A DNA stretch of 64,000 bases from Qipengyuania atrilutea. GTDB taxonomy: Bacteria; Pseudomonadota; Alphaproteobacteria; Sphingomonadales; Sphingomonadaceae. The translations under genes were made by a program, and so were the position numbers. Below the pieces are notes generated by a model. The model had not been told where the DNA came from and ran no database searches. It was given only the letters and a program-made list of their open reading frames with translations. The stretch is taken from NCBI RefSeq assembly GCF_013370205.1, contig NZ_JABWGV010000001.1, positions 682,001-746,000 of the forward strand, read 5' to 3'. Positions 30,598 through 41,185 of this stretch are shown here, in pieces (within the stretch, counting starts at the first letter, position 1; each line of letters begins with the position of its first letter).

Positions 30598-31878
30598 ATG
30601 GCTCAGGAAGTCAAAGTACCCACGCTCGGCGAATCGGTCACCGAAGCGACGATCGGCGAATGGCTGAAGCAGCCGGGCGACGCGGTGGCGCAGGACGAGC
30701 CCATCGCCAGCCTAGAAACCGACAAGGTGGCGGTGGAAGTGCCCTCCCCCGTTGCCGGCGTACTGCAGGAACATAGCGTCGCCGTCGGCGATACGGTCGA
30801 GGTCGGCGCGGTGATTGCGCTGGTCGAAGCCGGCGCTGCCCCTGCTGCGAAAGGCGACGAAGCAGGCAAGGCTTCCGAAGCGAAGGACGACAGCAAGGCC
30901 AAGGGCGCAGGCGATGCGCAGGCGAAGGAAAGCGCATCCGCGCCGTCCTCTTCCGCAACACTTTCGTCCGATGCGAACCAGACGCTTTCGCCCGCGGTGC
31001 GCCGCGCCGTGCTCGAACACGGGCTCGACCCCTCTACCATCAGCGGCACTGGCAAGGACGGGCGTCTGACCAAGGAAGACGTGCTTGAAGCGGCCAAGAA
31101 CAAGAAGAGCGGCGGCACGGTCGAGGACGCTGCGCCGCAGCAGGCGAAGACTGCGGATACCGGCACTTCCGGCGGCGAACGCCGCGAGGAGCGGGTCAAG
31201 ATGACCCGGATGCGCCAGACGATCGCCAAGCGGCTGAAGTCGGCGCAGGACAATGCCGCTCTGCTGACGACCTTCAACGACTGCGACATGAGCGCGGTCA
31301 TCGAAGCGCGCGAAAAATACAAGGACCTGTTCGCGAAGAAGCACGACATCAAGCTCGGCTTCATGGGCTTCTTCGCGAAGGCTTCCTGCCTCGCGCTGAA
31401 GGATATTCCCGCGGCCAACGCCTACATCGAAGGCGACGAGATCGTCTATCATGACTACGTCGATATCTCGGTTGCCGTCAGCGCGCCGGGCGGCCTCGTC
31501 GTGCCGGTGATCCGCGATGCCGACCAGAAGGGCTTCGCTAAAATTGAGAAGGACATTGCCGACTTCGGAAAGCGCGCCAAGGATGGCACGCTGACCATGC
31601 AGGACATGCAGGGCGGCACCTTCACCATCTCGAACGGCGGCGTGTTCGGCAGCCTGATGTCCACCCCTATCATCAACCCGCCGCAAAGCGCGGTGCTCGG
31701 CCTCCACCGGATCGAGGACCGTGCCGTGGTCGTCGACGGCGAGATCGTGATCCGCCCGATGATGTACATCGCGCTCAGCTACGACCACCGCCTGATCGAC
31801 GGGCGCGAGGCGGTGACCGCGCTCAAGATCATCAAGGAAGCGATCGAGGATCCCACCCGGATGCTGATCGACCTGTAA
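30598..31878 (+). CDS. sucB: Dihydrolipoyllysine-residue succinyltransferase (E2)
   Basis: This 426-aa E2 core of the 2-oxoglutarate dehydrogenase complex has one lipoyl domain (1-77; lipoylated K43 in ETDKVAVEV) and an Ala/Lys/Glu-rich linker. A peripheral-subunit-binding domain (about 125-162; [20 protein letters not shown]) and a catalytic acetyltransferase-type domain to the end follow (H397 and D401 in YDHRLIDG). The domain order and single lipoyl domain fit SucB rather than pyruvate E2. Confidence 0.98.
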   Translation: MAQEVKVPTLGESVTEATIGEWLKQPGDAVAQDEPIASLETDKVAVEVPSPVAGVLQEHSVAVGDTVEVGAVIALVEAGAAPAAKGDEAGKASEAKDDSKAKGAGDAQAKESASAPSSSATLSSDANQTLSPAVRRAVLEHGLDPSTISGTGKDGRLTKEDVLEAAKNKKSGGTVEDAAPQQAKTADTGTSGGERREERVKMTRMRQTIAKRLKSAQDNAALLTTFNDCDMSAVIEAREKYKDLFAKKHDIKLGFMGFFAKASCLALKDIPAANAYIEGDEIVYHDYVDISVAVSAPGGLVVPVIRDADQKGFAKIEKDIADFGKRAKDGTLTMQDMQGGTFTISNGGVFGSLMSTPIINPPQSAVLGLHRIEDRAVVVDGEIVIRPMMYIALSYDHRLIDGREAVTALKIIKEAIEDPTRMLIDL

Positions 31879-31889
31879 GGACCGGATAG

Positions 31890-32195
31890 ATGCACAGGAT
31901 CGCCTTCGGTATTATCGTTCTCGTCAGCGTGTCGGCATGCGACGTGGCTACGGAGATGGCAGGCGATGCCTTGAAAGGTGAAGTTCGCACGCAATATCTG
32001 AACCAGTGCCAGGGTGTTGCGGAGAGCTCCGGGATTGCTGCGGAGCGTATCACGGCAGCCTGCGAATGCTCTGCCGATGATTTTGCGGATGATTTCACTG
32101 CCGACGGTGATCTGAACATCAGTCGTGCGCGGATCGAGCAAGTGCTACAGAAATGTGTGCGGGAAAACGGTGAAGCTGCACCCGCGGAAGGATAG
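31890..32195 (+). CDS. Small Cys-containing lipoprotein within the odh operon
   Basis: This 101-aa product has a signal peptide with lipobox VSAC (Cys17) and a short mature domain with further Cys residues (NQCQGV, AACECSADDF, LQKCV). These could form disulfides in the periplasm. No family is assigned. It starts 11 bp after sucB and ends 2 bp before lpd, so it is cotranscribed with them despite its different cellular location. A functional link with the dehydrogenase is not evident. Confidence 0.75.
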   Translation: MHRIAFGIIVLVSVSACDVATEMAGDALKGEVRTQYLNQCQGVAESSGIAAERITAACECSADDFADDFTADGDLNISRARIEQVLQKCVRENGEAAPAEG

Positions 32196-32197
32196 AA

Positions 32198-33601
32198 ATG
32201 GCTGAATACGATTACGACGTTCTTGTCATCGGTGCCGGACCCGGTGGCTATGTCGCTGCGATCCGCGCGGCGCAGTTGGGTCTGAAGACCGCCTGCGCGG
32301 AAAGCCGCGAGACGCTCGGCGGAACCTGCCTCAACGTCGGCTGCATTCCCTCGAAGGCGCTGCTGCACGGCTCGGAACTGTTCGAGGAGGCCGAGGACGG
32401 CCACCTCGCGAAGTGGGGCATCAAGGCTTCGGGCGTCGAGCTCGACCTGACGCAGATGATGGCCGAAAAGTCGAAGGCGGTCGGCGAACTGACCGGCGGC
32501 ATCGAATTTCTGTTCAAGAAGAACAAGGTCGACTGGAAGAAGGGTCACGCGACCTTCCAGGACGCGCATACCGTCAAGGTCGGCGACGAAACGGTCACCG
32601 CGAAAGACATCGTCATCGCCACCGGCTCGTCCGTCACGCCGCTACCGAATGTCGAAGTCGATAACGAGAAGCTGCGCATCGTCGACAGCACCGGCGCGCT
32701 GAAGCTGGAAGAAGTGCCCGAACACCTCGTCGTGATCGGCGGCGGCGTCATCGGGCTCGAACTCGGCAGCGTATGGCGGCGGCTCGGCGCGAAAGTGACC
32801 GTGATCGAGTTCCTCGACCAGTTGCTTCCCGGCATGGACGGCGACATCCGCAAGGAAGCGGGCAAGATCTTCAAGAAGCAGGGTATGGAGTTGAAGCTCA
32901 AGACCAAGGTCACCGGCGCCAAGGTTGACGGCGACAAGGTCATGCTGACGGCCGAGCCTGCCGATGGCGGCGATGAGGAAACCATCGAGGCGAGCCACGT
33001 TCTGGTCGCGATCGGGCGGCGTCCCAATACCGAGAATCTCGGGCTCGATGCGATCGGCCTCGAACTCAACAAGCGCAGCCAGATCGAGACCGACCACGAC
33101 TTCCGCACCGCAGTGGACGGGGTCTGGGCGATCGGCGACGTCATCCCCGGCCCGATGCTCGCGCACAAGGCCGAGGACGAAGGCATCGCGGTTGCGGAGA
33201 ACATCGCCGGGCAGACCGGCATCGTGAACCACGCGATCATTCCCAGCGTCGTCTACACCATGCCCGAAATGGCTGGCGTGGGACTGACCGAGGAAGAGGC
33301 CAAGGAAGCGGGTCATACGCTCAAGATCGGCAAGTTCCCGATGATGGCGAACAGCCGCGCGAAGACCAACCGCGATACCGACGGGTTCGTGAAAGTCATC
33401 GCGGACGCGGAAACCGACCGCGTGCTCGGCGTGCATATCATCACCAGCCTCGCCGGCACGATGATCGCGCAGGCCGCGCAGGCAATGGAGTTCGGCACGA
33501 CGTCAGAGGACATCGCCTACACCTGCCATGCGCATCCGACGCATTCCGAAGCGATCAAGGAAGCGGCGATGGCGGTTCAGGGCAAGCCGATCCACGCCTG
33601 A
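32198..33601 (+). CDS. lpdA: Dihydrolipoyl dehydrogenase (E3)
   Basis: This 467-aa flavoprotein reoxidises the lipoyl groups of E2 and transfers electrons to NAD. The FAD loop GAGPGG (12-17) and redox disulfide C43/C48 in [13 protein letters not shown] are present. So are the NAD-binding [17 protein letters not shown] and the C-terminal active pair H449/E451 in HPTHSE. It is placed last in the odh cluster, so it probably serves the SucAB complex. Confidence 0.98.
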   Translation: MAEYDYDVLVIGAGPGGYVAAIRAAQLGLKTACAESRETLGGTCLNVGCIPSKALLHGSELFEEAEDGHLAKWGIKASGVELDLTQMMAEKSKAVGELTGGIEFLFKKNKVDWKKGHATFQDAHTVKVGDETVTAKDIVIATGSSVTPLPNVEVDNEKLRIVDSTGALKLEEVPEHLVVIGGGVIGLELGSVWRRLGAKVTVIEFLDQLLPGMDGDIRKEAGKIFKKQGMELKLKTKVTGAKVDGDKVMLTAEPADGGDEETIEASHVLVAIGRRPNTENLGLDAIGLELNKRSQIETDHDFRTAVDGVWAIGDVIPGPMLAHKAEDEGIAVAENIAGQTGIVNHAIIPSVVYTMPEMAGVGLTEEEAKEAGHTLKIGKFPMMANSRAKTNRDTDGFVKVIADAETDRVLGVHIITSLAGTMIAQAAQAMEFGTTSEDIAYTCHAHPTHSEAIKEAAMAVQGKPIHA

Positions 33602-33615
33602 GCAGGGCCCGAGTT

Positions 33616-34032
33616 ATGCCGCCGTTCCACCTTGCCTTCCCGGTCGACGATCTTGCCGCCGCACGGCGCTTTTACGGCGAAACGCTCGGCTGCGCGGAAG
33701 GGCGCTCGTCTGACGAGTGGATCGATTTCGACTTCTACGGTCACCAGATCGTCGCGCATCTTGCGCCCGTCCGCAGCGGGGATGCCGCGAGCAACCACGT
33801 CGACGGGCACGGCGTTCCGGTTCCGCATTTCGGACTGGTGCTCGGCATGGATGCGTGGTCTGCGCTGGCAGAGCGGCTGACCGAAGCGGGAACCGAATTC
33901 GTGATCGCTCCGACCGTGCGGTTCGGCGGGCAGCCGGGCGAACAGGCGACGATGTTCTTCCGCGATCCTGCCGGCAATGCGCTCGAGATCAAGGCGATGG
34001 CGAACCCGGAAAACCTGTTCGCGAAGAACTGA
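33616..34032 (+). CDS. VOC superfamily (glyoxalase/dioxygenase-like) protein
   Basis: This 138-aa vicinal-oxygen-chelate protein has a single repeat pair: [22 protein letters not shown] at the N-terminus (metal-type His5) and [18 protein letters not shown] in the second half. [15 protein letters not shown] near the end carries the typical Glu. Substrate is unknown. It starts 14 bp after lpd and is probably in the same transcript or reads through. Confidence 0.9.
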   Translation: MPPFHLAFPVDDLAAARRFYGETLGCAEGRSSDEWIDFDFYGHQIVAHLAPVRSGDAASNHVDGHGVPVPHFGLVLGMDAWSALAERLTEAGTEFVIAPTVRFGGQPGEQATMFFRDPAGNALEIKAMANPENLFAKN

Positions 34033-34098
34033 TACGCCTTCCCTGCCCGCCACCCGCCTAGTAAGGCGCCCGGCGGCAGCATGAGGAAGGGTCCGCCG

Positions 34099-34791
34099 AT
34101 GTCGATGCGCAAACTCGCCAAGTGGCACATCTGGCTCGGTTGGCTGATCGGCGTGCCGCTGATCATCTGGACGCTAACCGGGCTGCTCATGGTGTCGCGT
34201 CCGATCGAGGACGTGCGCGGTACGCATCTGCGGCAGGATATTCCGCAAGCGCCCCTCCCCGCTAACGCCGCAATCGCTGCCGACCTCTCGCAGCTCGAGA
34301 AGCCGGTGAGGAGCCTGTCGATCGCGATGGAAGGCAGTCTCGCGGTAACGCGCGTCACTTACATGGACGGCACGGTGGAACGCTATTCGGAAAGCGGCCG
34401 GTCTATCCCGGCGCTGAACGAGATCGGCGCTCGGACCGTGGTCGCTCGGCAGATCGTGGGCGGCAGCGAGGTGGACGCGGCGCGCTTCTATCCCGCGGAC
34501 GAAGCGCCGCTCGATCTGCGGCAGCCGGTCGATTCCTGGCAGGTGAAGCTCGCGGACGGCACGAACGTCTATGTCGCGCCCGCTACCGGCGACATTCTGG
34601 CGGTGCGTACCCCGTTCTGGCGGCTGTTCGATCTCGCGTGGGGACTGCACATCATGGACCTCGAAACACGCGAGGATACCTCGCATCCGGTGCTAATCCT
34701 GTTCGCCGCGCTCTCGTCGATCGGCGTGGTGATGGGCACGGTGCTCCTGTTCCGGCGACGCAAGGCCCGGCCGAAGCCCGCCAATGGATGA
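34099..34791 (+). CDS. PepSY-domain membrane protein
   Basis: This 230-aa protein has an N-terminal membrane helix (about 10-30; HIWLGWLIGVPLIIWTLTGL), a large periplasmic part with a PepSY-like C-terminal strand-helix (WQVKLADGTNVYVAPATGDI), a second helix (about 195-218) and a basic tail. It resembles PepSY-associated TM proteins, often linked to siderophore or metal reductases. ATG 34099 is favoured over 34081 because AGGAAGG lies 8 bp before it. It overlaps the next gene by 8 bp. Confidence 0.8.
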   Translation: MSMRKLAKWHIWLGWLIGVPLIIWTLTGLLMVSRPIEDVRGTHLRQDIPQAPLPANAAIAADLSQLEKPVRSLSIAMEGSLAVTRVTYMDGTVERYSESGRSIPALNEIGARTVVARQIVGGSEVDAARFYPADEAPLDLRQPVDSWQVKLADGTNVYVAPATGDILAVRTPFWRLFDLAWGLHIMDLETREDTSHPVLILFAALSSIGVVMGTVLLFRRRKARPKPANG

Positions 34792-35413
34792 AACTGTCCT
34801 CACCCCGCTGCTCGACTGGCTCGATCTGGCCGGCGTCGCGGTGTTCGCCTTCACCGGCGCGCTGCTCGCCGCGCGGGAGAAGCAGACCTTCGTGACGATG
34901 GGTTTCTTCGCGCTCGTCACCGGAGTCGGCGGCGGCACGATCCGCGACCTCCTGATCGGCGCACCCGTGTTCTGGATCGTCGATCCGTGGGTGTCGGTCG
35001 TCTGCTTCGCGGTGGCGCTGGTGGCATGGTTCACGCCATCGGCCTGGTGGGAAGGGCGGCTGCTCGATCTCGCGGACGGGCTCGGCCTCACCGCCTATGC
35101 CGTGCTCGGCTCTGCCAAGGCGCTCAGCTACGGGATCCCGCCGATTCCCGCGATACTGATGGGCGTGATCACCGGCTGCGCGGGCGGGATCATCCGCGAT
35201 GTCGTCGCAGGACGTCCGTCGATCATCATGCGGCCGGAGATCTACGTGACCGCCGCCGCCCTGTCGGCGAGCCTGTGCGTGGCCGGGTCCTATCTGCCTG
35301 CACCGCGCGGCGCCGTCTGGCTATGCGCCGCGCTCGCAGGCTTCGCACTTCGAACGGCAGCGATCTACTGGAGCCTTTCCCTCCCGGCCTACGATCGGCG
35401 CGGTAAAGCCTGA
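34784..35413 (+). CDS. Trimeric intracellular cation (TRIC/YicG) channel family protein
   Basis: This 209-aa inner-membrane protein has seven hydrophobic segments and two repeats of the family's glycine motif: GVGGGTIRDLLIG and GCAGGIIRDVVAG. These are the hallmark of UPF0126/TRIC-type proteins, which form homotrimeric cation (K+) channels. Its start overlaps the PepSY gene, so the two are cotranscribed. It converges with the gene on the other strand 8 bp away. Confidence 0.92.
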   Translation: MDETVLTPLLDWLDLAGVAVFAFTGALLAAREKQTFVTMGFFALVTGVGGGTIRDLLIGAPVFWIVDPWVSVVCFAVALVAWFTPSAWWEGRLLDLADGLGLTAYAVLGSAKALSYGIPPIPAILMGVITGCAGGIIRDVVAGRPSIIMRPEIYVTAAALSASLCVAGSYLPAPRGAVWLCAALAGFALRTAAIYWSLSLPAYDRRGKA

Positions 35414-35420
35414 ACGCGCG

Positions 35421-36230
35421 TTACGGGGCGAAGGCTATCGACCCGGTGTCCGGCTCCTCGTAGCCTTTCTCGCCCGGTAGCGGACCGCCCGGATAGGCAG
35501 GCTGCGGACCGTCCAGCGTGGGTACGTCGCGCGGTTCTGCGCGCGCGGGAGCATCGGGTCCGCCGACCAGCGCATCGCGGCGCGCTGCCTCGTAGCGCGC
35601 ATCATCCCACTGTCCGGGAGCAGGCGCTGCGGCATATCCATCGTCGAGACCGTACTCGCGGTCGTCGCGATCTTCGTAATCGCCCTCGTCGTCGTCGCGC
35701 GATGCCGAAGCGCCGTAGTCGATGTCGTCGATCCGCCCGTCGGGGCCGATGACGCAAGTGAACGGTGCGCCGTCGTAGAGCCGGCCGCGGACGAACCAGC
35801 CTTCCGCCGTGCGCTCGACGCTGTCGACGTTCTCAACCCGCTGGTCGCGCTCGATTTCCGCTAAACAAAGCTCCGCTGCATTGTCGAGCCCGCTGTCGCG
35901 CGTCCGCGGGTAATCGCGGTAGCGCTCGTCGCGCTCCGGATAGCGGTAGTCCCGGTCCCGGTTCTTGGTGGCTGCATTGGCGATCGCTGCGATCCCCCCG
36001 ATGATGAGCACACCGGTCAGCACGTCGCCGACGCTCGTGCCACGGTCGCGGTAACCGCGATTGCGGCGGTGACGCTCCGCAGTCTGCGCATCGTCGTGCC
36101 ACGACGTATCGACCTCTTGGGCCGTGCGCGCGGTATCGATCCGCAGCGGCGCGGCGCCGGCGGGAACGGCAAGAGAAACCGCGGCGACCATCGCCGGGAC
36201 GGTAGCGAACTTTCCAATCCTTCGTTTCAT
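35421..36230 (-). CDS. Secreted Arg/Tyr/Asp-rich hypothetical protein (paralog 1)
   Basis: This 269-aa protein has a signal peptide (about 1-26, ending AGA-APL). A hydrophobic glycine-zipper-like stretch (GDVLTGVLIIGGIAAIAN, about 67-84) is followed by repeated Arg/Asp/Tyr pairs. A small conserved core (NAAELCLAEIERD to GAPFTCVIGPDGRIDDIDYG, two Cys about 45 residues apart) precedes an acidic, Pro-rich tail. The core and zipper match the next gene upstream, so the two are paralogs. Function is unknown; an envelope location is inferred. Confidence 0.8.
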   Translation of the reverse strand: MKRRIGKFATVPAMVAAVSLAVPAGAAPLRIDTARTAQEVDTSWHDDAQTAERHRRNRGYRDRGTSVGDVLTGVLIIGGIAAIANAATKNRDRDYRYPERDERYRDYPRTRDSGLDNAAELCLAEIERDQRVENVDSVERTAEGWFVRGRLYDGAPFTCVIGPDGRIDDIDYGASASRDDDEGDYEDRDDREYGLDDGYAAAPAPGQWDDARYEAARRDALVGGPDAPARAEPRDVPTLDGPQPAYPGGPLPGEKGYEEPDTGSIAFAP

Positions 36231-36269
36231 GGCACTAACCTCTCGATGCGCTGCGTTTGGCTACGCGGG

Positions 36270-36327
36270 CGACAAATAAAAAACGGCTAGCCGGGCCGGA
36301 ATGAAACATTCCTGAACCGGGCTAGCC
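36270..36327 (-). terminator. Rho-independent terminator between the two paralogs
   Basis: Minus-strand stem GGCTAGCC (36320-36327) pairs with GGCTAGCC (36285-36292), with partial inner pairing of CCGG/CCGG. The T-rich tract TTTTTTATTT follows. It ends the gene at 36360-36932. Confidence 0.8.
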
Positions 36328-36359
36328 AGTCTCATCGGCCCGAAGGCCAATCTCGTGTC

Positions 36360-36932
36360 TTAGCGAAGGCCGCGGATACCGCTGAAGTCTAAGTCGGTAA
36401 TCCGTCCGCGTTCGTAGCTGCACGTGAAGTTACCCGTGTCGTAATCGCGGTCGCGGTACCGCGAACGGCGATCGTAGCGGTCATACCGGTCGTAGCGGCT
36501 CGAACGGTAGCCGTAGTTGTTCTCGTCTACGACCATGCGGCCCTTCACCCGGTAACCGTAACGTGAGCGGTCGACATCGCGGATCTGGGTCACGTCCGCC
36601 CCGCGGTAGCCGTAGCGGCGCGCATCGCGCTCAGCCGCGGCAACGCATTGCTCAACCGCATAGCGCGGATCGTCGTAGCGCGAGTAGCGCCTGTCGTAGC
36701 GATCGCCATAGCGGCGGTCGCGGTAGTCGTAACGGTCACGATCGCGTCCGCCGAGCGCTCCTGCGAGAATGGCGATCCCGCCGATCACGGCTGCACCGGC
36801 GATAACATCGCCAGCATCGATCCCGCGATCGCGGTCGCGATAACGGTCGGCAGCAGAGGCCGGGGTGACCGCGGTCGCGGCCATCGCGCCAGCTGCGACG
36901 GTGCCGAAAAAGGCTTTTGTCAGGTTCTTCAT
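36360..36932 (-). CDS. Secreted Arg/Tyr/Asp-rich hypothetical protein (paralog 2)
   Basis: This 190-aa protein has a signal peptide (about 1-27, ASA-ADR), a glycine-zipper-like GDVIAGAAVIGGIAILAGAL (about 41-60) and then dense RDR/YDR repeats. A core with two Cys (AVEQCVAAAERDARRYG and NFTCSYERGRITDLDF) corresponds to that of the neighbouring paralog. The Arg/Tyr runs give repetitive DNA, but this is coding. Its own terminator separates it from paralog 1, so they are separately transcribed. Role unknown; a surface or nucleic-acid or metal-binding function is only speculation. Confidence 0.8.
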   Translation of the reverse strand: MKNLTKAFFGTVAAGAMAATAVTPASAADRYRDRDRGIDAGDVIAGAAVIGGIAILAGALGGRDRDRYDYRDRRYGDRYDRRYSRYDDPRYAVEQCVAAAERDARRYGYRGADVTQIRDVDRSRYGYRVKGRMVVDENNYGYRSSRYDRYDRYDRRSRYRDRDYDTGNFTCSYERGRITDLDFSGIRGLR

Positions 36933-37072
36933 GAGGCTTGTCCTCGCATCTGGCCGGCGCGGGATTGTCCGGCTTCATCTGCGTTATAGGACACACCCGG
37001 TGAGATGAGCCTGAACTCGGCGGAAATCTAGCGTTCAGCTAAGGACTGACTTATCTGAACGCCTGCATTGCG

Positions 37073-39223
37073 TCAGTTTCCGGAGGTCTTCGGCTCCAAA
37101 CCGGCATATTCCCCAAGGAACGCGAGGATGTCGGCGGCTTCCTCGATTGCCTTGTCGGTCGGCTTGCCGGACCCATGCCCCGCGCGAGTCTCGATCCGAA
37201 TGACCTGCGGCTTCTCGCCGAGATCGGCGGCCTGAAGCGCAGCGGTATATTTGAAGCTATGCCCCGGAACCACGCGGTCGTCGGTATCTGCCGTGGTTAC
37301 GAGAACCGCCGGATAGTCCTTGCCGTCGGCAACATTGTGATAGGGCGAGTAGGAGCGCAGGATCGCGAAATCTTCCTCGCGGTCGGGATAACCGTAATCG
37401 TCGACCCAATAGCGCCCGGCAGTGAACCGGTCGAAGCGCAGCATGTCCATCACGCCCACTGCCGCGTTACCCGCAGCGAACAGGTCGGGCCGCTGATTGG
37501 TTACTGCGCCCACGAGCAGGCCGCCGTTAGAGCCGCCCTGAATCGCGAGCCCGTCTTCCGGCGTAATGCCTTCGGCGATCAGATACTCACCCGCGGCGAT
37601 GAAATCGTCGAACACGTTCTGCTTGTTCGCGCGCCGTCCTGCATCGTGCCACGCCTTGCCGTATTCGCCGCCGCCGCGCAGGTTCGCGACCGCGTAAGCG
37701 CCGCCCTGCTCGAGCCAAGCGATGCGCGAGGGAGAGAAGCTGGGCGTCAGCGAGATGTTGAAGCCGCCGTAGCCATAGAGCAGCGTCGGCACGGCCTCGC
37801 CGCTTTCGGCCACTTCCTTGCTGCGCACTAGGAACATCGGCACGCGCGTGCCGTCTTTCGAATTGTAGAAGCGCTGCTCGACCACGAAGTCGTCGGGGTT
37901 GAAGGCAACTTCGGGCGCGGCCCAGGTTTCGCTTTCACCAGTCTCGACATCGTAGCGATAAATCGTCGTCGGCCGGTTGAAGCTGCTGAAATAGTAGAAT
38001 GTCTCGCCGTCTTGCGGATCGCCGCCGAAGCCGCCCGCGCTGCCGATGCCGGGAAGCGCGACTTCGCGCACCGAATTGCCTGCAAGGTCGAAAATTTCGA
38101 TCTTGCTCTTCGCATCGACGAGATAGCTTGCAACCAGGTGACCGCCGGTCAGCGACACGCCTTCGAGCGTTTCTTCGCGCTCGGGGATGACCGTTGTCCA
38201 GCCAGCGTCCGGCTGCGTGATGTCGATGCTCACGACCTTCTTCAGCGGCGCGCCGTCGTTGGTCACGAAGAAGAAGCGGCTGCCCATGTTAGAGACGTAG
38301 GAGTAATTGTTCTCGAAGCCCGGCACGAGGACCATCGGCTCGCTATCCGGACGCTCCAGATCGACCAGCGCGACTTCGTAGCGGTCGTCGGTGCCGCTGG
38401 AACTCGTCACGACGAGCCAGCGTCCGTCTTCGCTGACCGTGCCGACGTTGTTGAGCTCGGGCATGTCGGGCCGTGCGAAGATCATCCGGTCCTCGCTCTG
38501 GTCGGTGCCGAGCTCATGAAAATAGATCGTGTGGTTCGTATTGAGCGCCTGGAAGGTCTCGCCCTCGCCCGTTGCCGGGAAGCGACTGTAGTAAAAGCCG
38601 GAGCCGTCCTTGGCCCAGTCCATCCCGGAGAACTTCACCCATTCGACGGTGTCGTCCATGACCTCGCCCGTGGCGACGTCCATGACCTTGACCGTGCGCC
38701 AGTCGCTCCCGCCGTCCTGAATGGCATAGGCAAGCTTGCTGCCGTCATCGGTAATGGCGTAGCCGGCGAGCGCCGTGGCATCGTCGTCCGACCATTCGTT
38801 CGGATCGATGAGCATGCGTGGCTCGCCGTCCAGTCCGTCGCGGACATAAAGCACCGACTGGTTCTGCAATCCGTCGTTGCGGCTGTAGAAGTAGCGTCCG
38901 CCCTCTTCGGTCGGCAGGCCGAAGCGTTCGTAATCGGTGAGCTCGGTAATGCGCGTCTTCAGCGCATCGCGCAGCGGCAACTGCGAAAGGACCGCGTCGG
39001 TGACCTTGTTCTGCTCGGCGACCCAGGCTGCAACCTCCGGATTGACGCGCACGTCATCTTCCAGCCAGCGGTAGGGATCCGCGACTGTCTGCCCGAAAAT
39101 CTCTTCGCTCGTGCCGTCGGTCGTCGTTTCTGGGTATTCGGGCACTTCGATATCCTGTGCTGCAAGCGGAGCGAGGGGGAGCGTGGCGGCGCTTACCGCG
39201 AGCAGAAGATGACGGATGCGCAT
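37073..39223 (-). CDS. Prolyl oligopeptidase family serine peptidase (S9A), exported
   Basis: This 716-aa enzyme has a signal peptide (about 1-22, LAA-QDI), so it is periplasmic. A beta-propeller domain (about 70-430) gates the active site. The C-terminal alpha/beta-hydrolase domain carries Ser565 in GGSNGG, Asp648/649 in ADTDDRV and His683 in RAGHGSG. It cleaves short peptides after proline. Length and motifs match prolyl endopeptidase of S9A. It is monocistronic and lies just downstream of the ribosomal locus, beyond the rplQ terminator. Confidence 0.96.
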   Translation of the reverse strand: MRIRHLLLAVSAATLPLAPLAAQDIEVPEYPETTTDGTSEEIFGQTVADPYRWLEDDVRVNPEVAAWVAEQNKVTDAVLSQLPLRDALKTRITELTDYERFGLPTEEGGRYFYSRNDGLQNQSVLYVRDGLDGEPRMLIDPNEWSDDDATALAGYAITDDGSKLAYAIQDGGSDWRTVKVMDVATGEVMDDTVEWVKFSGMDWAKDGSGFYYSRFPATGEGETFQALNTNHTIYFHELGTDQSEDRMIFARPDMPELNNVGTVSEDGRWLVVTSSSGTDDRYEVALVDLERPDSEPMVLVPGFENNYSYVSNMGSRFFFVTNDGAPLKKVVSIDITQPDAGWTTVIPEREETLEGVSLTGGHLVASYLVDAKSKIEIFDLAGNSVREVALPGIGSAGGFGGDPQDGETFYYFSSFNRPTTIYRYDVETGESETWAAPEVAFNPDDFVVEQRFYNSKDGTRVPMFLVRSKEVAESGEAVPTLLYGYGGFNISLTPSFSPSRIAWLEQGGAYAVANLRGGGEYGKAWHDAGRRANKQNVFDDFIAAGEYLIAEGITPEDGLAIQGGSNGGLLVGAVTNQRPDLFAAGNAAVGVMDMLRFDRFTAGRYWVDDYGYPDREEDFAILRSYSPYHNVADGKDYPAVLVTTADTDDRVVPGHSFKYTAALQAADLGEKPQVIRIETRAGHGSGKPTDKAIEEAADILAFLGEYAGLEPKTSGN

Positions 39224-39349
39224 GGGGGTCTCCGGTTGAAAACTGAACTGGTTACGGATGTAAGGAGATGGCGCTCAATTGCAAATCCGCGTGCGGCTCA
39301 ATCCCCAGCGCCGCGAGCACGTCGCGGGTGAAGGCGCGCTAAAAGTGAA

Positions 39350-39390
39350 TGCGCAAAAAAGCGGGGCCGCAGGATTGCTCCCACGGCCCC
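39350..39390 (-). terminator. Terminator of the alpha (rpsM-rplQ) operon
   Basis: Minus-strand stem GGGGCCG (39384-39390) pairs with CGGCCCC (39363-39369), with a 14-nt loop. GC and a T6 run follow. It lies about 30 bp after the rplQ stop. Confidence 0.85.
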
Positions 39391-39419
39391 TTTCGGTGAT
39401 CTCGTTTTTGCAAAAGCGC

Positions 39420-39845
39420 TTACGCGTCTTCGTATTCGTCCTCGTCCGCGGTCGTGACGGGGCCGCTGTCCATGCCCTTCGCTTCTACGTCACGCTCGAC
39501 CAGTTCGATGATCGCGAGCGGCGCGCTGTCGCTGGCACGGATACCGGCCTTGATGATGCGCGTATAGCCGCCTTCACGGTCGGAATAGCGATCGGCCAGA
39601 ACGTCGAACAGCTTCTTGAGCTGCGTTTCGTCGAGCAGGCGCGACTGCGCGAGCCGGCGGTTCGAAAGACCGCCGCGCTTTGCCAGCGTGATCAGCTTTT
39701 CGACGTAGGGACGCAGTTCCTTCGCCTTCGGTACGGTGGTCGTAATCTGCTCGTGCTTGATCAGCGCTGCCGCCATGTTGCGGAACATCGCCGTGCGGTG
39801 GCCCGACTTGCGGCCCAATTTACGCTGCCTGATTCCGTGACGCAT
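39420..39845 (-). CDS. rplQ: 50S ribosomal protein L17
   Basis: This 141-aa protein begins [20 protein letters not shown], the invariant L17 start, and continues [20 protein letters not shown]. An acidic tail (DEDEYEDA) extends past the core. L17 lies at the end of the peptide exit tunnel. It is the last gene of the alpha operon, 149 bp after rpoA and before a strong terminator. Confidence 0.98.
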   Translation of the reverse strand: MRHGIRQRKLGRKSGHRTAMFRNMAAALIKHEQITTTVPKAKELRPYVEKLITLAKRGGLSNRRLAQSRLLDETQLKKLFDVLADRYSDREGGYTRIIKAGIRASDSAPLAIIELVERDVEAKGMDSGPVTTADEDEYEDA

Positions 39846-39994
39846 TGTATCTCATCCTTCCTTCGCCGACCCTTCCGGGCGGGAAACCGGTTCCCACTTT
39901 CCCTGAAGGGTTCGGCGGTTCGTAAGGGGCCCGTATGAGGTAGCCCAGTGCCGGCGGCGCTTTACGTAATGAAGGCGCGCCGCCAAAACCTGAA

Positions 39995-41050
39995 TCAACC
40001 GAGCAGTTCCTGCTCCAGCTTCTTGGCCATTTCCTCGATGTTCTCGGGCGGCCATCCGGGGATGTCCATGCCGAGGCGCAGGCCCATGCTGGAAAGCACT
40101 TCCTTGATCTCGTTAAGCGACTTGCGGCCGAAGTTCGGCGTACGCAGCATCTCGGCTTCGGTCTTCTGGACCAGATCGCCGATGTAGATGATGTTGTCGT
40201 TCTTGAGGCAGTTGGCGCTGCGGACCGAGAGTTCCAGTTCGTCCACCTTCTTGAGCAGGTAGCGGTTGAGCTGGTTCGCATCGCTTTCTTCCTGCGGTGC
40301 GGCCTGGCCGATCATCGCGCTGGACGGCTGCGGAATGCCTTCCTCGAAGTGGACGAACAACGTCAGCTGGTCCTGCAGGATGCGCGCAGCGTAGGCGACT
40401 GCATCTTCCGGCGTGACCGTACCGTCGGTCTCGACGCTGAGGCTCAGCTTGTCGTAGTCGAGTTCCTGTCCGACACGGGCGTTTTCGACCTTGTAGCTGA
40501 CCTGGCGGATCGGCGAATAGAGGCTGTCGACTGGGATCAGGCCGATCGGCGCGTCGGCCGGACGGTTCTGGACCGCCGGTACGTAGCCCTTGCCCACATC
40601 TGCGGTCAGTTCCATGTTCAGCGTCGCGCCTTCGTCGAGATGGCAAAGGACGAGGTCCTTGTTCATCACTTCGATGTCGCCGCTGACGGCGATGTCGCCG
40701 GCCTTGACTTCGCCCGGTCCGGTCGCGGAAAGCTGCAGGCGCTTGGCGCCCTCGCCTTCCATCTTGAGCGCGATCTGCTTCACGTTCAGAACGATGTCGG
40801 TCACGTCTTCGCGCACACCGGCGAGTGACGAGAATTCGTGGAGCACGTTCTCGATCTTGATCGCGGTGATCGCGGCGCCCTGAAGCGAGGAAAGAAGCAC
40901 GCGGCGCAGCGCATTGCCGAGCGTCAGGCCAAAGCCCCGCTCGAGCGGTTCGGCCACGAAGGTGGCCTTGCGGCTCTTGTCGCCGCCTTCCTTGATATCA
41001 AGGGTGTTGGGTTTCTTGAGTTCCTGCCAGTTCTTGTTGTTGACGGACAT
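39995..41050 (-). CDS. rpoA: DNA-directed RNA polymerase alpha subunit
   Basis: This 351-aa alpha subunit has an N-terminal assembly domain ([26 protein letters not shown] and on) and a C-terminal domain that binds UP elements and activators ([34 protein letters not shown]). Length and order are those of alphaproteobacteria. It lies between rpsK and rplQ, as is standard. Confidence 0.98.
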   Translation of the reverse strand: MSVNNKNWQELKKPNTLDIKEGGDKSRKATFVAEPLERGFGLTLGNALRRVLLSSLQGAAITAIKIENVLHEFSSLAGVREDVTDIVLNVKQIALKMEGEGAKRLQLSATGPGEVKAGDIAVSGDIEVMNKDLVLCHLDEGATLNMELTADVGKGYVPAVQNRPADAPIGLIPVDSLYSPIRQVSYKVENARVGQELDYDKLSLSVETDGTVTPEDAVAYAARILQDQLTLFVHFEEGIPQPSSAMIGQAAPQEESDANQLNRYLLKKVDELELSVRSANCLKNDNIIYIGDLVQKTEAEMLRTPNFGRKSLNEIKEVLSSMGLRLGMDIPGWPPENIEEMAKKLEQELLG

Positions 41051-41185
41051 GGATTTCCCCTAATTCGCTAGACTTAGCGTGTTCATATTCGGGCGGGACC
41101 GGTGCGCTTGGTGGCTGCTGCGCGTCCGGCCAACGGGTAGGTGCCCGCCGCGCTCCCGACCGGAAGCGCGCCGGGCGAAGGCGGC

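Noticed and set aside
36440-36740. Closely spaced direct repeats resembling a CRISPR array
   Set aside because: The repeats are codons for Arg/Tyr/Asp within a real signal-peptide-bearing gene; no regular repeat-spacer pattern.
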